Assembly (NCBI RefSeq): GCF_012726175.1
Contig: NZ_JAASAD010000003.1
Span: 124,001 to 188,000 of the forward strand
Direction: 5' to 3'
Source of the DNA: Micromonospora sp. HNM0581
GTDB lineage: Bacteria > Actinomycetota > Actinomycetes > Mycobacteriales > Micromonosporaceae
Length of the DNA: 64,000 bases
Shown here: positions 45,715 to 55,235 of the stretch, in pieces
How the letters are laid out: every line of letters starts with the position of its first letter
How positions within the stretch are numbered: position 1 is the stretch's first letter
Program-made: the position numbers and the translations under genes
Notes under the pieces: generated by a model
Told to the model about the DNA's origin: nothing
What the model saw: only the letters and a program-made list of their open reading frames with translations
Databases searched by the model: none

Positions 45715-47075
45715 CGCGTCTGTCGTCCTTCGCTCGTCGTCGTCACGTCGCCGCCCGGTCGGGGCTGATCCATCCGACCGTACGCCGTATCGAACAGATC
45801 GTCTCGCCCGTCAGGCCGCAGCGCGTCGGACGTCATCGTTGGCACGGAAGCTCCGCCCGGCGTGGCTGCGCCGACGAAGTTCCGCAGTTGGTAGGAAATC
45901 ACGCCGGAGCAGATGAGGACCAGTGCGCCCACCATGATGGCAAGGAAGACCATCCCGGATCGTGACCGCCGAGATACCGGGTGCGACCGCCCGGGCTGCG
46001 GAACGTACCCGGGCGGCACGGTGGCCGCACCACGCGGGTAGCCGGCGGCGGCCGGGGCGACCGACGTTGGACGGTGCTGGGCGGCCGGCGGGTGAGCCGG
46101 CGGCGGTCGGTGCACCACGGCCGGCGGGTGCGCGGAAGCCGGAGAGTGCGGGGCCGTGACCGGACGTGGCGGCTGCGGAACCTGCGCTCGGCCGGGTGCC
46201 GGCGATGCGGGCGCGGCGGAGATCGGCGCGGCCTGCCCGCCGGCCCGGGCCTGCCGGGACAGCCCCGTCTTCAGCTGCCGCGCCGCACCGGACAGCGTGG
46301 CAGCGCTCGGCCAGCGGTCCTTGGGGTCCTTCGCAAGCGCCCGCTCGACCAGCGCGCGGACCTGGGGCGGAATGTCGGAGGGCAGCGGCCGGGGGGTCTC
46401 GCGGACGTGCCGCATCGCGATGTCCAGGGGGTTGTCCCCCTCGAAGGGCCGCCGTCCGGCCAGGCACTGGTAGGCGACCACGCCGAGGGCGTAGACATCG
46501 GAGGCGGGGGTGGCGACCTGGCCGGTGGCCTGCTCCGGGGAGATGTACGACGCGGTGCCCAGCACCGACCCGGCTGCGGTCAGTTGCCCGACCAGGTCCG
46601 ACCGGGCGATGCCGAAGTCGGTGAGCACCAGCGTTCCGTTGGGACGGACCAGCAGGTTGCCGGGTTTCACGTCCCGGTGCACGATGCCTTTCACGTGTGC
46701 GGCGTGCAACGCATCGGCAGCCTGGGCGACAAGCGCCATGGTCCGTGCCGGGGTGAGCCGGCCGACCCGGCCCAACGTGGCCGAGAGGGGGTCACCCTCG
46801 ACGTACTCCATCACCAGGAAGGCGATGTGCTGGTCGTTGCCGAAGTCGTAGACGTCGACCACCCCCGGGTGGTTGATCGTCGCCATGGTGCGGGCCTCGC
46901 CGCGGAACCGTTCGGCGAACCCGGGCTCGTCGAGCAACGCCGGGAGCAGGCTCTTGACCGCCACCGTACGACCGAGCACCTGGTCGGTGCCGCGCCAGAC
47001 GTCGCCCATGCCGCCGCTGGCGATCCGCTCGTCGAGCCGGTAGCGGTTGCCGAGCTGCACACCCGGACTGAGCAT
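45711..47075 (-). CDS. pknA: Ser/Thr protein kinase PknA
   Basis: A 454-residue kinase: IASGGMGDVWRG P-loop, VAVKSLLP, HRDVKPGNLLV, DFGIARS and SPEQATG. After the kinase domain come a Pro/His-rich linker (about 290-400) and one membrane helix (MVFLAIMVGALVLICSGVISY), with a short outer tail and no PASTA domain. It pairs with PknB in control of growth and septation. ATG 47075 lies one base past the pbpA stop. Confidence 0.95.
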   Translation of the reverse strand: MLSPGVQLGNRYRLDERIASGGMGDVWRGTDQVLGRTVAVKSLLPALLDEPGFAERFRGEARTMATINHPGVVDVYDFGNDQHIAFLVMEYVEGDPLSATLGRVGRLTPARTMALVAQAADALHAAHVKGIVHRDVKPGNLLVRPNGTLVLTDFGIARSDLVGQLTAAGSVLGTASYISPEQATGQVATPASDVYALGVVAYQCLAGRRPFEGDNPLDIAMRHVRETPRPLPSDIPPQVRALVERALAKDPKDRWPSAATLSGAARQLKTGLSRQARAGGQAAPISAAPASPAPGRAQVPQPPRPVTAPHSPASAHPPAVVHRPPPAHPPAAQHRPTSVAPAAAGYPRGAATVPPGYVPQPGRSHPVSRRSRSGMVFLAIMVGALVLICSGVISYQLRNFVGAATPGGASVPTMTSDALRPDGRDDLFDTAYGRMDQPRPGGDVTTTSEGRQTR

Positions 47076-47076
47076 G

Positions 47077-48582
47077 TCAACGCCCCCCGGGGTCGGCGAT
47101 GGCGGCCCGCATGATCTGACCGGCGATCCGGGCGGCCTCGGCGCTGCCGCCGTCGCCGGCCTCCTCCAGGACGACACAGACGGCGGAGATCGGCTTTCCG
47201 TCGGAGTCGAGCGCGAAGCCGATGAACCAACCGTGGTCGGGGCGGGTCGGCGCGGACTGTGCCGTACCGGTCTTGCCACCGACGGTGTAGCCGTTGATCC
47301 GGGCGTTCCGGCCGGTGCCGTTCTCGACCACGCTCACCATCATGTCCCGCAGGTCGGCAGCCACCTGACCACTCACCGGCCGTCGCAACTCGCGCGGATT
47401 GGCCGTGTCGTAGACGGTGGTGCGGTCCGGCGCCAACAGCTGACGCACCAGGTACGGCCGCATCTGGCTACCGCCGTTGGCCACCGCTGCCGCGATCATG
47501 GCGCCCTGCAACGGGGTCATCCGCACGTCACGCTGCCCGATGGAGGACTGCGCCAGCGCCGCCGGGTCGGGGCTGCCGTCCGGGTTCTCCATGCTGCCGG
47601 TCCGGCTCGCCGCCACGCTCAGGCCGCCCTCGCCGAGCCGGCCGACGGTCAGGTCCTCCTGCTCGAACCCGAACTGCCGGGCCTTCTCCTTGATCACGTC
47701 GGGACCGAGCTCTCCGCCGAGCTTGGCGAACCCGGTGTTGCAGGACTCGGTGACCGCGTTCATCAGCGTCACCTTCGACTCGGGACAGATCGACGGTGCG
47801 GCGTTGCCGATCGGCTCGCTGGAGGTCGGCGGGGTGTAGCTCGCCCCGGCCGGGATCTCGGTCTCCTTGGTGACCCCGTTCTCCAGCGCGGCAGCGGCCA
47901 CCACGATCTTGAAGGTGGAGCCCGGGGGCAGCACCTCGTCGAGCGCCCGGTTGCGCAGCGGCCGTTCCGCATCCTGTTCGAGCCTGTTGTACGCGGCGGT
48001 CGCCTCGTTGGTGTTGTGGCTGGACAGCGGGTTCGGATCGAAGCTGGGGATGGAGACGAGCGCCTGCACCGCCCCGGTGGCCGGGTCGATGGCGACTGCA
48101 GCGCCCTTGGCCACTCCCCTGTTGTTGTCACGCAGCTCGTCGTACGCGGTGTCCTGGGCCCGCTTCGACAGGGTGAGCAGGACGTTGCCGCCGGCGGTGG
48201 TGTCGCCGGTGACCATGTCCCGCAGCCGGTTGACGATGAGCTGGTCGCTGGTGCCGGCGAGGAAGTCGTTCTCGGCGCGCTCCAGGGCGGTGGCCGAGCC
48301 GTTGACCGGCTCGTATCCGAGCACGTGGGCGTACTTCGCGCCGCCCGGATAGGTACGCAGGTACTTCAGCTCGCCGTCGGTCTCCTTGCTGACCGCGAGG
48401 GCGGTGCCACCGGCCTCGATGTTGCCCCTCTTGCGGTCGTACTTGGCGACCTGGACCCGACCGTTGTAGTCGCTGGTGCGGTACTCGTCGGCCTTGTATG
48501 CCTGGATCCAGTTCAGGTTGGCGAAGAGCAGACCGAACAGGACGATGACGACGACACCGACCCGACGCAAGGGCGCGTTCAC
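47077..48582 (-). CDS. pbpA: Penicillin-binding protein PbpA (class B transpeptidase)
   Basis: A 501-residue transpeptidase with one N-terminal helix (VGVVVIVLFGLLFANLNW). The catalytic motifs are STFK near 300, SCN in TESCNTGF and KTG in GGKTGTAQ near 445. It cross-links peptidoglycan and works with the adjacent RodA glycosyltransferase. GTG 48582 overlaps the rodA stop (GTGA). Confidence 0.95.
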   Translation of the reverse strand: MNAPLRRVGVVVIVLFGLLFANLNWIQAYKADEYRTSDYNGRVQVAKYDRKRGNIEAGGTALAVSKETDGELKYLRTYPGGAKYAHVLGYEPVNGSATALERAENDFLAGTSDQLIVNRLRDMVTGDTTAGGNVLLTLSKRAQDTAYDELRDNNRGVAKGAAVAIDPATGAVQALVSIPSFDPNPLSSHNTNEATAAYNRLEQDAERPLRNRALDEVLPPGSTFKIVVAAAALENGVTKETEIPAGASYTPPTSSEPIGNAAPSICPESKVTLMNAVTESCNTGFAKLGGELGPDVIKEKARQFGFEQEDLTVGRLGEGGLSVAASRTGSMENPDGSPDPAALAQSSIGQRDVRMTPLQGAMIAAAVANGGSQMRPYLVRQLLAPDRTTVYDTANPRELRRPVSGQVAADLRDMMVSVVENGTGRNARINGYTVGGKTGTAQSAPTRPDHGWFIGFALDSDGKPISAVCVVLEEAGDGGSAEAARIAGQIMRAAIADPGGR

Positions 48583-50066
48583 GGCTTGATCACCTCCGTG
48601 GGAGCACCGTGCAGCTGCTCTGGCGGACCGGAGGGGCGGGTCACTGTGCCGCCGGAGCCACCGACCGGGCGCCGGCCGGCGTCGGAGACGCGCAGCAGCA
48701 CCGCGACGAGGAGCCAGTTCGCCATCAGCGATGAGCCTCCGGCGGAGAGGAACGGGGTGGTCTGGCCGGTGAGCGGGATGAGCTTGCTGATCCCCCCGAC
48801 GATCACGAAGACCTGGAGCGCGAGGGTGAAGGCCAGGCCACCGGCGAGCAGCTTGCCGAACGAGTCCCGGACCGCCAGTGCGGCCCGCAGACCCCGCTCG
48901 ACGATGAGCAGGTAGATCACCAGTAGCGCGGAGAGGCCGAAGAGGCCGATCTCCTCACCGATGCCGGCGAAGATGAAGTCGTTCTGCACCTCCGGCAGCA
49001 GCAGCGGCTGGCCGCCGCCCGGGCCGGCACCGAACAACCCGCCGGAGCCGAGTGCGAGCAGCCCCTGCACCAGTTGGTACCCGTCGTCGTAGGGCTCGGC
49101 GAACGGGTCGAGCCAGATCTGTGCCCGAAGGTAGAAGTTCGCGAACGGGCCGCCGACCGTCTCACCGAGCACGTACGCGAGGTAGGCACCGCCGAAGAAG
49201 AGAATCAGGCCGATGAGCAGCCAGCTGACCCGTTCGGTGGCGATGTAGACCGTGGCCACGAACATGCCGAAGTAGAGCAGCGAGGTGCCCAGGTCCTTCT
49301 CGAAGACGAGGACCAGCAGGCTGATCGCCCAGACGACGAGTACCGGGCCGAGGTCGCGCCCGCGCGGGAAGTCGATGCCGAGGAACCGGTGACTCGCCAG
49401 TGACAGCACCTCGCGCTTACGCACCAGGTAGTAGGCGAAGAAGACGAGCAGGGCGAGCTTGGCGAACTCGCCGGGCTGGATCGAGAAGCTGCCGATGCGT
49501 ACCCACAGCTTCGCGCCGTTGATCTCGGAAATGCTGGCCGGCAACACCGCCGGCAGCATGACCAGCACGATGCCCGCCAGGCCCAGGGTGTACGCGTACC
49601 GGGAGATCGATCGGTGGTCACGCATCAACGTGAGCAGGCCAGCGGCGAGGATCACCGACATCAGCGTCCAGGCGAGCTGACGACCGCCGGTGCCGGCGAA
49701 GATAGCCAGGTCAGCTCGTTCCTCAGGGGCCGCCTTGGCCAGGTCCAGCCGGCGGAGGAAACCGACCCCCAACCCGTTGAGCAGGGCCACTGCCGGTAGC
49801 AGTGCCGGGTCGGCGAAGGGTGCCAGGAAGCGGATCACCAGGTGCACGCCGAGGAACACGGCGGTGAGCGCGGCGGCCGGCACCCAGAACCCCGGGGTGA
49901 TCGTGTCGAGCACCTTCGCCTCGACCATCGCCCCGTAGGCGGCTACCAGCGCCATCGCCAGCAGCAGCAGCGACAGTTCGGCGTTGCGGCGGGACCGGGC
50001 CATGCGTACGCCGGGCCGCTCGCCTGCGGTCGCGGGCGAGGGTGCCGGGGTGGCCGCTATGGTCAC
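48579..50066 (-). CDS. rodA: RodA/FtsW-family SEDS glycosyltransferase
   Basis: A 495-residue protein of about 12 membrane helices. SEDS features include FSIQPGEFAKLALLVFFAYYL, FEKDLGTSLLYFG and the C-terminal LTGQTTPFLSAGGSSLMANW. It polymerises peptidoglycan glycan strands from lipid II, partnered with PbpA. GTG 50066 is the start, 26 bases after the pstP stop. Confidence 0.95.
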   Translation of the reverse strand: MTIAATPAPSPATAGERPGVRMARSRRNAELSLLLLAMALVAAYGAMVEAKVLDTITPGFWVPAAALTAVFLGVHLVIRFLAPFADPALLPAVALLNGLGVGFLRRLDLAKAAPEERADLAIFAGTGGRQLAWTLMSVILAAGLLTLMRDHRSISRYAYTLGLAGIVLVMLPAVLPASISEINGAKLWVRIGSFSIQPGEFAKLALLVFFAYYLVRKREVLSLASHRFLGIDFPRGRDLGPVLVVWAISLLVLVFEKDLGTSLLYFGMFVATVYIATERVSWLLIGLILFFGGAYLAYVLGETVGGPFANFYLRAQIWLDPFAEPYDDGYQLVQGLLALGSGGLFGAGPGGGQPLLLPEVQNDFIFAGIGEEIGLFGLSALLVIYLLIVERGLRAALAVRDSFGKLLAGGLAFTLALQVFVIVGGISKLIPLTGQTTPFLSAGGSSLMANWLLVAVLLRVSDAGRRPVGGSGGTVTRPSGPPEQLHGAPTEVIKP

Positions 50067-50092
50067 GATCGTCCTCGGGTGGGATCCGGCGC

Positions 50093-51568
50093 CTACTCGG
50101 GCGACCGGCAGGCCGCCGGATCGACCGTGGGCGTGAAGGTGTCGACCGGAGGCGCGTCGGGAGTGCTGTCCGGTGCTACGGCAGTGGCGTCGGACGGCGT
50201 ACCCGTGGCTCCGGCCTGCGGTGCCGCCGAGACGCTGCCCACCTGGCTCGGCGATCCCGCCGGAACTCCCGGCGACTCCGCCGGTTCACTCGGCGTCGGG
50301 GACGGTGTGGTCACCGCCGTGGGCGTCGGGCTCGGTGTCGGCGGGCATATCGGTTTGAGGTTCACGTTGGTCGGACTGTCCATGGTCAGCTCCGCCAGTC
50401 GCCGCTCCGCGTCCGGCTCGCTCTTGGCCGGGATGCCCTGTTTCACCTGCTCCTGGGCGGCCAGCGTGAGATCGTCCAACTGGGCACCGCTCTCGGAATG
50501 CACGTTGGAGAGGTCCATCCCGGCGATCTGGCCCTGGATGCCACGGAAGACGGCCACCTGGCCGTCCTTCGTCGCGCCGACGTAGTACTGACGCTGCGTG
50601 TAGCTCCAGCCGGCGAAGGCCCCACCGCCGACGATCACCAGCAGGGCGGTCGTCATCGCGAGCGCACGCAGTGGCCGTCGGCGTGCCTCCGGCTCGTCGT
50701 CGCTGCTCGCGCTGGACTCGTCGGGCGTCGCCGGCCGGGGTGCGGAGAGCGCCGAGGCACGGGCCGCCGGGGTGGAGACGTCGGCCGAGGTGGCCATCCC
50801 CCGGTCCCGGGCCGCCGCGCCGCCGACGATCGGAGCCGCCTCGACGATGTCCCGGTCGGTGGCGTCGGCGATGATCACGGTGATGTTGTCCGGACCGCCA
50901 CCGCGCAGGGCTAGCTGGACGAGCCGCTCGACACACTGCTGCGGGTCCGTGTACTCGCGCATGGTTTCGGCGATGGTCTCCGCGCTGACCACTCCGGAGA
51001 GCCCGTCGGAACAGATCAGGTACCGATCGCCGGGCAGCACCTGCCGGACGGAGTACTCCGGGTCGATGTCGCGGCCGTCCAATGCCCGGGTGAGCAGCGA
51101 GCGCTGGGGGTGACTACTCGCCTCCTCCGGGCTGATCCGGCCCTCGTCGACGAGCATCTGGACGTAGGTGTCGTCCTTGGTGATCTGCGCGAACTCTCCG
51201 TCGCGCAGCAGGTAGGCCCGCGAGTCACCGATGTGGACCATGCCCAGCTTGCTGCCGGAGAACAGGGTCGCGGTGAGCGTGGTGCCCATCCCCTCCAACT
51301 GGGGGTTGGCCTCCACCGTCTCGCGGAGTTGTTGGTTGGCGGTGCCCACGGCGGAACGGAGCGCGTCGACCAGGGCGTCGCCCGGGACGTCCTCGTCCAG
51401 TGGCGCCATGGCACCGATGACGATGTTGCTGGCGACGTCACCGGCGGCCATACCGCCCATGCCGTCGGCAACGGCGAGTAGCCGCGGCCCGGCGTAGACG
51501 GAATCCTGATTACCGTCTCGGATCAGACCGCGGTCGCTGTGGGCCGCATAGCGCAGGGTCAGAGTCAT
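50093..51568 (-). CDS. pstP: PP2C-family Ser/Thr phosphatase PstP
   Basis: A 491-residue phosphatase. The cytoplasmic PP2C domain has SDRGLIRDGNQDS, VADGMGGMAAGD, ADGLSGVVS-type metal sites (SDGLSGVVS) and GGGPDNITVI. A membrane helix (MTTALLVIVGGGAFAGWSY near 315) and an extracellular Pro/Thr/Ser-rich tail follow. It reverses PknA/PknB phosphorylation. Start and stop overlap neighbours in the fhaB-pstP-rodA-pbpA-pknA-pknB operon, so opposing enzymes are co-expressed. Confidence 0.95.
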   Translation of the reverse strand: MTLTLRYAAHSDRGLIRDGNQDSVYAGPRLLAVADGMGGMAAGDVASNIVIGAMAPLDEDVPGDALVDALRSAVGTANQQLRETVEANPQLEGMGTTLTATLFSGSKLGMVHIGDSRAYLLRDGEFAQITKDDTYVQMLVDEGRISPEEASSHPQRSLLTRALDGRDIDPEYSVRQVLPGDRYLICSDGLSGVVSAETIAETMREYTDPQQCVERLVQLALRGGGPDNITVIIADATDRDIVEAAPIVGGAAARDRGMATSADVSTPAARASALSAPRPATPDESSASSDDEPEARRRPLRALAMTTALLVIVGGGAFAGWSYTQRQYYVGATKDGQVAVFRGIQGQIAGMDLSNVHSESGAQLDDLTLAAQEQVKQGIPAKSEPDAERRLAELTMDSPTNVNLKPICPPTPSPTPTAVTTPSPTPSEPAESPGVPAGSPSQVGSVSAAPQAGATGTPSDATAVAPDSTPDAPPVDTFTPTVDPAACRSPE

Positions 51569-52053
51569 GGCCGTAATTCGAGAGAGGTGCGGCCGATCCG
51601 GATCGGCACGCCGAGGGGAACGGGGGTTGGTCCGGTGACCTTAGCGCGATCCAGGTACGTCCCGTTAGTCGAACCGAGGTCCTCGACGAACCATTGCCCG
51701 TCGCGGGGTACGAGCCGGGCGTGTCGAGCGGACGCGTAATCGTCGGTGATGACGAGGGTGGAGTCCTCGGCGCGACCGATCGTTATCTGCGCCTCACCCA
51801 GAGTGATCCGGGTGCCGGCCAACTGGCCTGCGGTCACCACCATCTGGTGTGCCGCCCGCCCCCGCTTCACCTTAGCCGGCTTGGCCGTCGCCTGGCCCGT
51901 CGACGCGCCCACCGCGCGGGGCGCGGCCACGAGCCGACCTGAGCGGGCCCCGGCGAAGAGGTCCCGGCGGATGACACCGACCACCGTGAACACGAAGATC
52001 CACAGCAGGACGAGAAAACCGAACCGGGCGACGGTGATGACGAGTTCCGGCAA
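51565..52053 (-). CDS. fhaB: FHA-domain protein FhaB (FipA)
   Basis: A 162-residue protein with an N-terminal helix (RFGFLVLLWIFVFTVVGVI), a basic linker and a C-terminal forkhead-associated domain: ITIGRAEDSTLVI, ASARHARLV and DLGSTNGTYLD. FHA domains bind phosphothreonine made by PknA/PknB. Start is TTG at 52053. It overlaps pstP by 4 bases. Confidence 0.93.
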   Translation of the reverse strand: MPELVITVARFGFLVLLWIFVFTVVGVIRRDLFAGARSGRLVAAPRAVGASTGQATAKPAKVKRGRAAHQMVVTAGQLAGTRITLGEAQITIGRAEDSTLVITDDYASARHARLVPRDGQWFVEDLGSTNGTYLDRAKVTGPTPVPLGVPIRIGRTSLELRP

Positions 52054-52059
52054 GGCGGA

Positions 52060-52863
52060 TCAGCCGTCCACGCGGAAGGTCAGGGTGGTCGTGCCGAGCT
52101 GGATCATGTCACCGGGGTTCAACGCCACGGCGGAGACCCGCTGGCCGTTGACCATGGTGCCGTTCGTCGAACCGAGATCGGTCAGGACGACCTGACCACC
52201 GTCGAAGTCCAGTCGGGCGTGTCGCCGGGAGATACCGACGTCCGGCAGGCGCAGGTTGGCCTGGTCACCACGACCGATCACGGTCGAGCCCATCTGTAGC
52301 GGATAGGTGCGGCCGTCGCCGGAGACCAGTCGGATGTTGCGTCCGCCGCCGTGTCCCTGGGGCGGACCGTAGCCGCCACCCTGTTCGTAGGACGGGTAGC
52401 CGGGGGGGCCCGCGTCGTAGCCGGACGGGCCGGCGTCGTAGCCGGACGGGCCGGCGTCGTAACCGGGCGCCGAAACCGGGGCGACGTCGCCGCCGGTGTA
52501 GACCTCCGCGGTGACGCGGAACATCCCGGTGTCCAGTCCTTCACCGCGCTCGATCTCGACGATGACGTCTCCGTAGACCGTCCAGGCCTGCTCGCCGATG
52601 AACTCCGCCTGCGACTGGGCCAGCTCCTGGGCCAGCGCGGCGGCGTACGGCGCCAGCCGGCTGTGGTCGTACGGGGAGAGATCGATCACGTAGCGGTTGG
52701 GCACCAACGTGCGCCCACCAGCGAGGATGGCCTTGTGTGCCTCGGCCTCCCGCTGCATGGCGTTGAGGATCTCCACGGGGTGAACCACCCCTTTGAAGAC
52801 CTTGGCGAAGGCCCCTTCGACCAGGCCTTCCAGACGCTTCTCGAAGCGTTGCAGCACGCTCAC
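52060..52863 (-). CDS. fhaA: FHA-domain protein FhaA
   Basis: A 267-residue protein: DUF3662 domain (LQRFEKRLEGLVEGAFAKVF to about 130), a Tyr/Gly/Pro linker with a YDAGPSG repeat, and a C-terminal FHA domain (STVIGRGDQANLRL, SRRHARLD, DLGSTNGTMVN). It binds phosphorylated MviN/PknB partners and controls peptidoglycan precursor flux. GTG 52863 follows GAGGAGGAG; an ATG at 52890 would add nine residues. First gene of the seven-gene phospho-signalling operon. Confidence 0.93.
   Translation of the reverse strand: MSVLQRFEKRLEGLVEGAFAKVFKGVVHPVEILNAMQREAEAHKAILAGGRTLVPNRYVIDLSPYDHSRLAPYAAALAQELAQSQAEFIGEQAWTVYGDVIVEIERGEGLDTGMFRVTAEVYTGGDVAPVSAPGYDAGPSGYDAGPSGYDAGPPGYPSYEQGGGYGPPQGHGGGRNIRLVSGDGRTYPLQMGSTVIGRGDQANLRLPDVGISRRHARLDFDGGQVVLTDLGSTNGTMVNGQRVSAVALNPGDMIQLGTTTLTFRVDG
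52414..52468 (-). repeat. 21-bp tandem repeat in fhaA linker
   Basis: Two exact 21-base units plus a partial third encode repeated YDAGPSG in the flexible linker between the DUF3662 and FHA domains. Confidence 0.9.
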
Positions 52864-53118
52864 CGGCTCCTCCTCGGGTTCCGAGGACATGATGGTATCC
52901 GTCCAGAGCGCACGCAGCTCACACGCCGCTCGGCCGGCAGGCCGCGGCCTGTTCGGACGGCCTCTGATTGTCGTGCTACTCTTTCGTCCGCCACGAACGG
53001 TAACCGCTGCGAGCAGCGAAAGCCATTCGCGGCGGTAAACAGGGTCGCGTAGCATGGCCGGGGCACACCGACGACTGGTGGTGTCCGGTTCAGATGACGC
53101 TGATCCAGGTAAGGCCAC

Positions 53119-53204
53119 GGGGAAGTGGCGGAATGGCAGACGCGCACGGTTCAGGTCCGTGTGTCCGAAAGGACGTGGGGGTTCAACTCCCCCCTTCCCC
53201 ACCA
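53119..53204 (+). tRNA. tRNA-Leu(CAG)
   Basis: A class II tRNA with acceptor GGGGAAG/CTTCCCC, anticodon stem CACGG/CCGTG and loop TTCAGGT (anticodon CAG), a long variable arm (GTCCGAAAGGAC), T-arm GGGGG-TTCAACT-CCCCC, discriminator A and encoded CCA. Its place beside fhaA is conserved in related actinobacteria. Confidence 0.95.
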
Positions 53205-53210
53205 CCGGTC

Positions 53211-53237
53211 GAGGGCCCCGCGGAATGCGGGGCCCTC
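53211..53237 (+). terminator. Terminator of tRNA-Leu
   Basis: An 11-bp stem GAGGGCCCCGC/GCGGGGCCCTC with a 5-base loop lies 6 bases after the tRNA. Confidence 0.85.
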
Positions 53238-53311
53238 GCTCTGTATCCGGGCGCGCCGACCGTCACGCTATGCTCCGATGGTTTCTGCCTCCGACGCACC
53301 AGGAGTGGCAT

Positions 53312-54385
53312 GTGAGTGTCGCATTCGTGACCGGGTCGGGCGGGCTGATCGGCTCCGAGGCGGTCCGGCACTTCGCCGGCCTCGGTCTCGACGTCGTCGG
53401 CATCGACAACGACATGCGGCAGGAGTTCTTCGGCGAGGAGGCGTCCACCGCCTGGAACGTCCGCCGGCTGACCGACGAGCTTGGTGAGGCCTACTCACAT
53501 CACAGCATCGACATTCGGGACCGGGGGGCACTCGGCACGCTTTTCGGCCGGTACGGCCGGGACGTGGCCGTGGTGATCCACACTGCGGCGCAGCCCTCGC
53601 ACGACTGGGCGGTACGCGACCCGTTCACCGACTTCGACGTCAACGCCGCCGGCACCCTCAACGTCCTGCAGAGCGTCCGGGAACACTGCATCGACGCCCC
53701 GGTCATCCACTGCTCCACGAACAAGGTCTACGGCGACCGGCCGAACAGTCTTCCGTTGGTGGAGCTGGACACCCGCTGGGAGATCGAACCCGGCCACCCG
53801 TACGAGCAGGGCATCCGCGAGGACATGTCCATCGACGCCTGCCTACACTCGATCTTCGGCGCCTCGAAGGTCGCGGCGGATGTGATGGTGCAGGAGTACG
53901 GCCGCTACTTCGGCATGCGGACGGCCTGCTTCCGGGGCGGAACGCTGACCGGGCCGGCGCACTCGGCGACCGAGTTGCACGGCTTCCTCGGCTACGTGAT
54001 GCGGGCCAACATGGAGCGCCGCACCTACAAGATCTTCGGCTATCAGGGTAAGCAGGTGCGGGACGCCATCCACAGCTCGGACGTGGTCTCCGCGTTCGAG
54101 GCGTTCTTTCGCGCCCCCCGTTCGGCCGCCGTCTACAACCTCGGCGGGGGTCGGCACTCGAACACCTCGAACCGGGAGGCGTTCACGCTGGCCGAGCAGA
54201 TCACCGGCCAGGAGATGATCACAGAGTACGTCGAGGCCAACCGGATCGGCGACCACAAGTGGTGGATCGGCTCCAACGAGGCGTTCCAGGCCGACTACCC
54301 GGACTGGAAACAGGTGTACGACGTACCAATGATCATGCGAGAGATCTACGAGGCCAACGTGGACAAGTGGGTGCCGGGAGCATGA
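53312..54385 (+). CDS. NAD-dependent sugar epimerase, CDP-paratose-2-epimerase-like
   Basis: A 357-residue extended [14 protein letters not shown] binds [16 protein letters not shown] contains the catalytic threonine region, and YG followed by K appears in the [10 protein letters not shown] segment. [19 protein letters not shown] resembles TyvE/RfbE enzymes. It likely epimerises a nucleotide sugar for a surface glycan. GTG 53312 follows AGGAG; its stop overlaps the glycosyltransferase start, so the two act together. Confidence 0.82.
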   Translation: MSVAFVTGSGGLIGSEAVRHFAGLGLDVVGIDNDMRQEFFGEEASTAWNVRRLTDELGEAYSHHSIDIRDRGALGTLFGRYGRDVAVVIHTAAQPSHDWAVRDPFTDFDVNAAGTLNVLQSVREHCIDAPVIHCSTNKVYGDRPNSLPLVELDTRWEIEPGHPYEQGIREDMSIDACLHSIFGASKVAADVMVQEYGRYFGMRTACFRGGTLTGPAHSATELHGFLGYVMRANMERRTYKIFGYQGKQVRDAIHSSDVVSAFEAFFRAPRSAAVYNLGGGRHSNTSNREAFTLAEQITGQEMITEYVEANRIGDHKWWIGSNEAFQADYPDWKQVYDVPMIMREIYEANVDKWVPGA

Positions 54386-55179
54386 CCAAGAAGAACGTAC
54401 TCGGTGTCCTGGTCGACGCCACCGACTACGCCGGTGCCACCGAACAGGTGGTCGCCGCCGCACAGGAACGCCGACCGCTGGCACTCACCGCGCTGGCCGT
54501 GCACGGCGTGATGACCGGCGTGCTGGACCGGGCCCACAACGCCCGACTCAACTCCTTCGACGTGGTCACCCCGGACGGTCAGCCGGTGCGCTGGGCGCTC
54601 AACCTCCTGCACCGTGTTGGGCTCGCCGACCGGGTCTACGGCCCGACGCTGACCCTGCACGTGCTCTCCCGCTTCGCCGACGAGGGGCTACCTGTCTACC
54701 TGTACGGCTCGACCGAGGAGACCCTCACCCGGCTGATCCCGGCGTTGGAGCGGATGTTCCCAGCGCTGAAGATCGCAGGCGTGGAGGCGTCCAAGTTCCG
54801 TGGCGTACAGCCCGGCGAGGAGAACGAGATCGCCGACCGGATCAAGGCCAGCGGTGCCCGACTGGTCCTGGTCGGGCTCGGCTGCCCTCGGCAGGAGATC
54901 TTCACGTACGCGATGCGTCCGTTACTGGACATGCCACTGATGGCGGTCGGCGCGGCCTTCGACTACCACGCCGGGTTGCTGCGCCAGCCGCCACCGTGGA
55001 TGCAGCGCGCCGGGTTGGAGTGGTTCTGGCGTCTCGGCCTGGAGCCCAAGCGGCTGTGGCGACGCTACGTGATCCTGAATCCCGCCTACCTGGGCCGCCT
55101 GTTCGCTCAGAAGGCCGGGCTGTGGAAGGCCCGGCCACCCGCTCCGGCCACCGAACGGCTCACCGAGTTCGCGGTCTGA
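54382..55179 (+). CDS. WecG/TagA/CpsF-family glycosyltransferase
   Basis: A 265-residue GT26 enzyme: [40 protein letters not shown] and [10 protein letters not shown] are the family motifs. Such enzymes transfer a sugar to a lipid-linked acceptor early in teichoic-acid or polysaccharide assembly. ATG 54382 overlaps the epimerase stop. With the epimerase it forms a two-gene glycan unit of unknown product. Confidence 0.9.
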   Translation: MTKKNVLGVLVDATDYAGATEQVVAAAQERRPLALTALAVHGVMTGVLDRAHNARLNSFDVVTPDGQPVRWALNLLHRVGLADRVYGPTLTLHVLSRFADEGLPVYLYGSTEETLTRLIPALERMFPALKIAGVEASKFRGVQPGEENEIADRIKASGARLVLVGLGCPRQEIFTYAMRPLLDMPLMAVGAAFDYHAGLLRQPPPWMQRAGLEWFWRLGLEPKRLWRRYVILNPAYLGRLFAQKAGLWKARPPAPATERLTEFAV

Positions 55180-55190
55180 CCCGCAGAGCG

Positions 55191-55219
55191 ACGGGCCCCG
55201 GCGTCCCGCCGGGGCCCGT
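55191..55219. terminator. Bidirectional terminator between convergent genes
   Basis: A 12-bp stem ACGGGCCCCGGC/GCCGGGGCCCGT with a 5-base loop and flanking T-run serves the glycosyltransferase and the subtilisin gene. Confidence 0.85.
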
Positions 55220-55235
55220 TTCCCGTACCGGACTG

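Noticed and set aside
52864-53118. Replication origin next to the cell-division locus
   Set aside because: No run of DnaA boxes (TTGTCCACA-like) and no dnaA/dnaN gene in the window.
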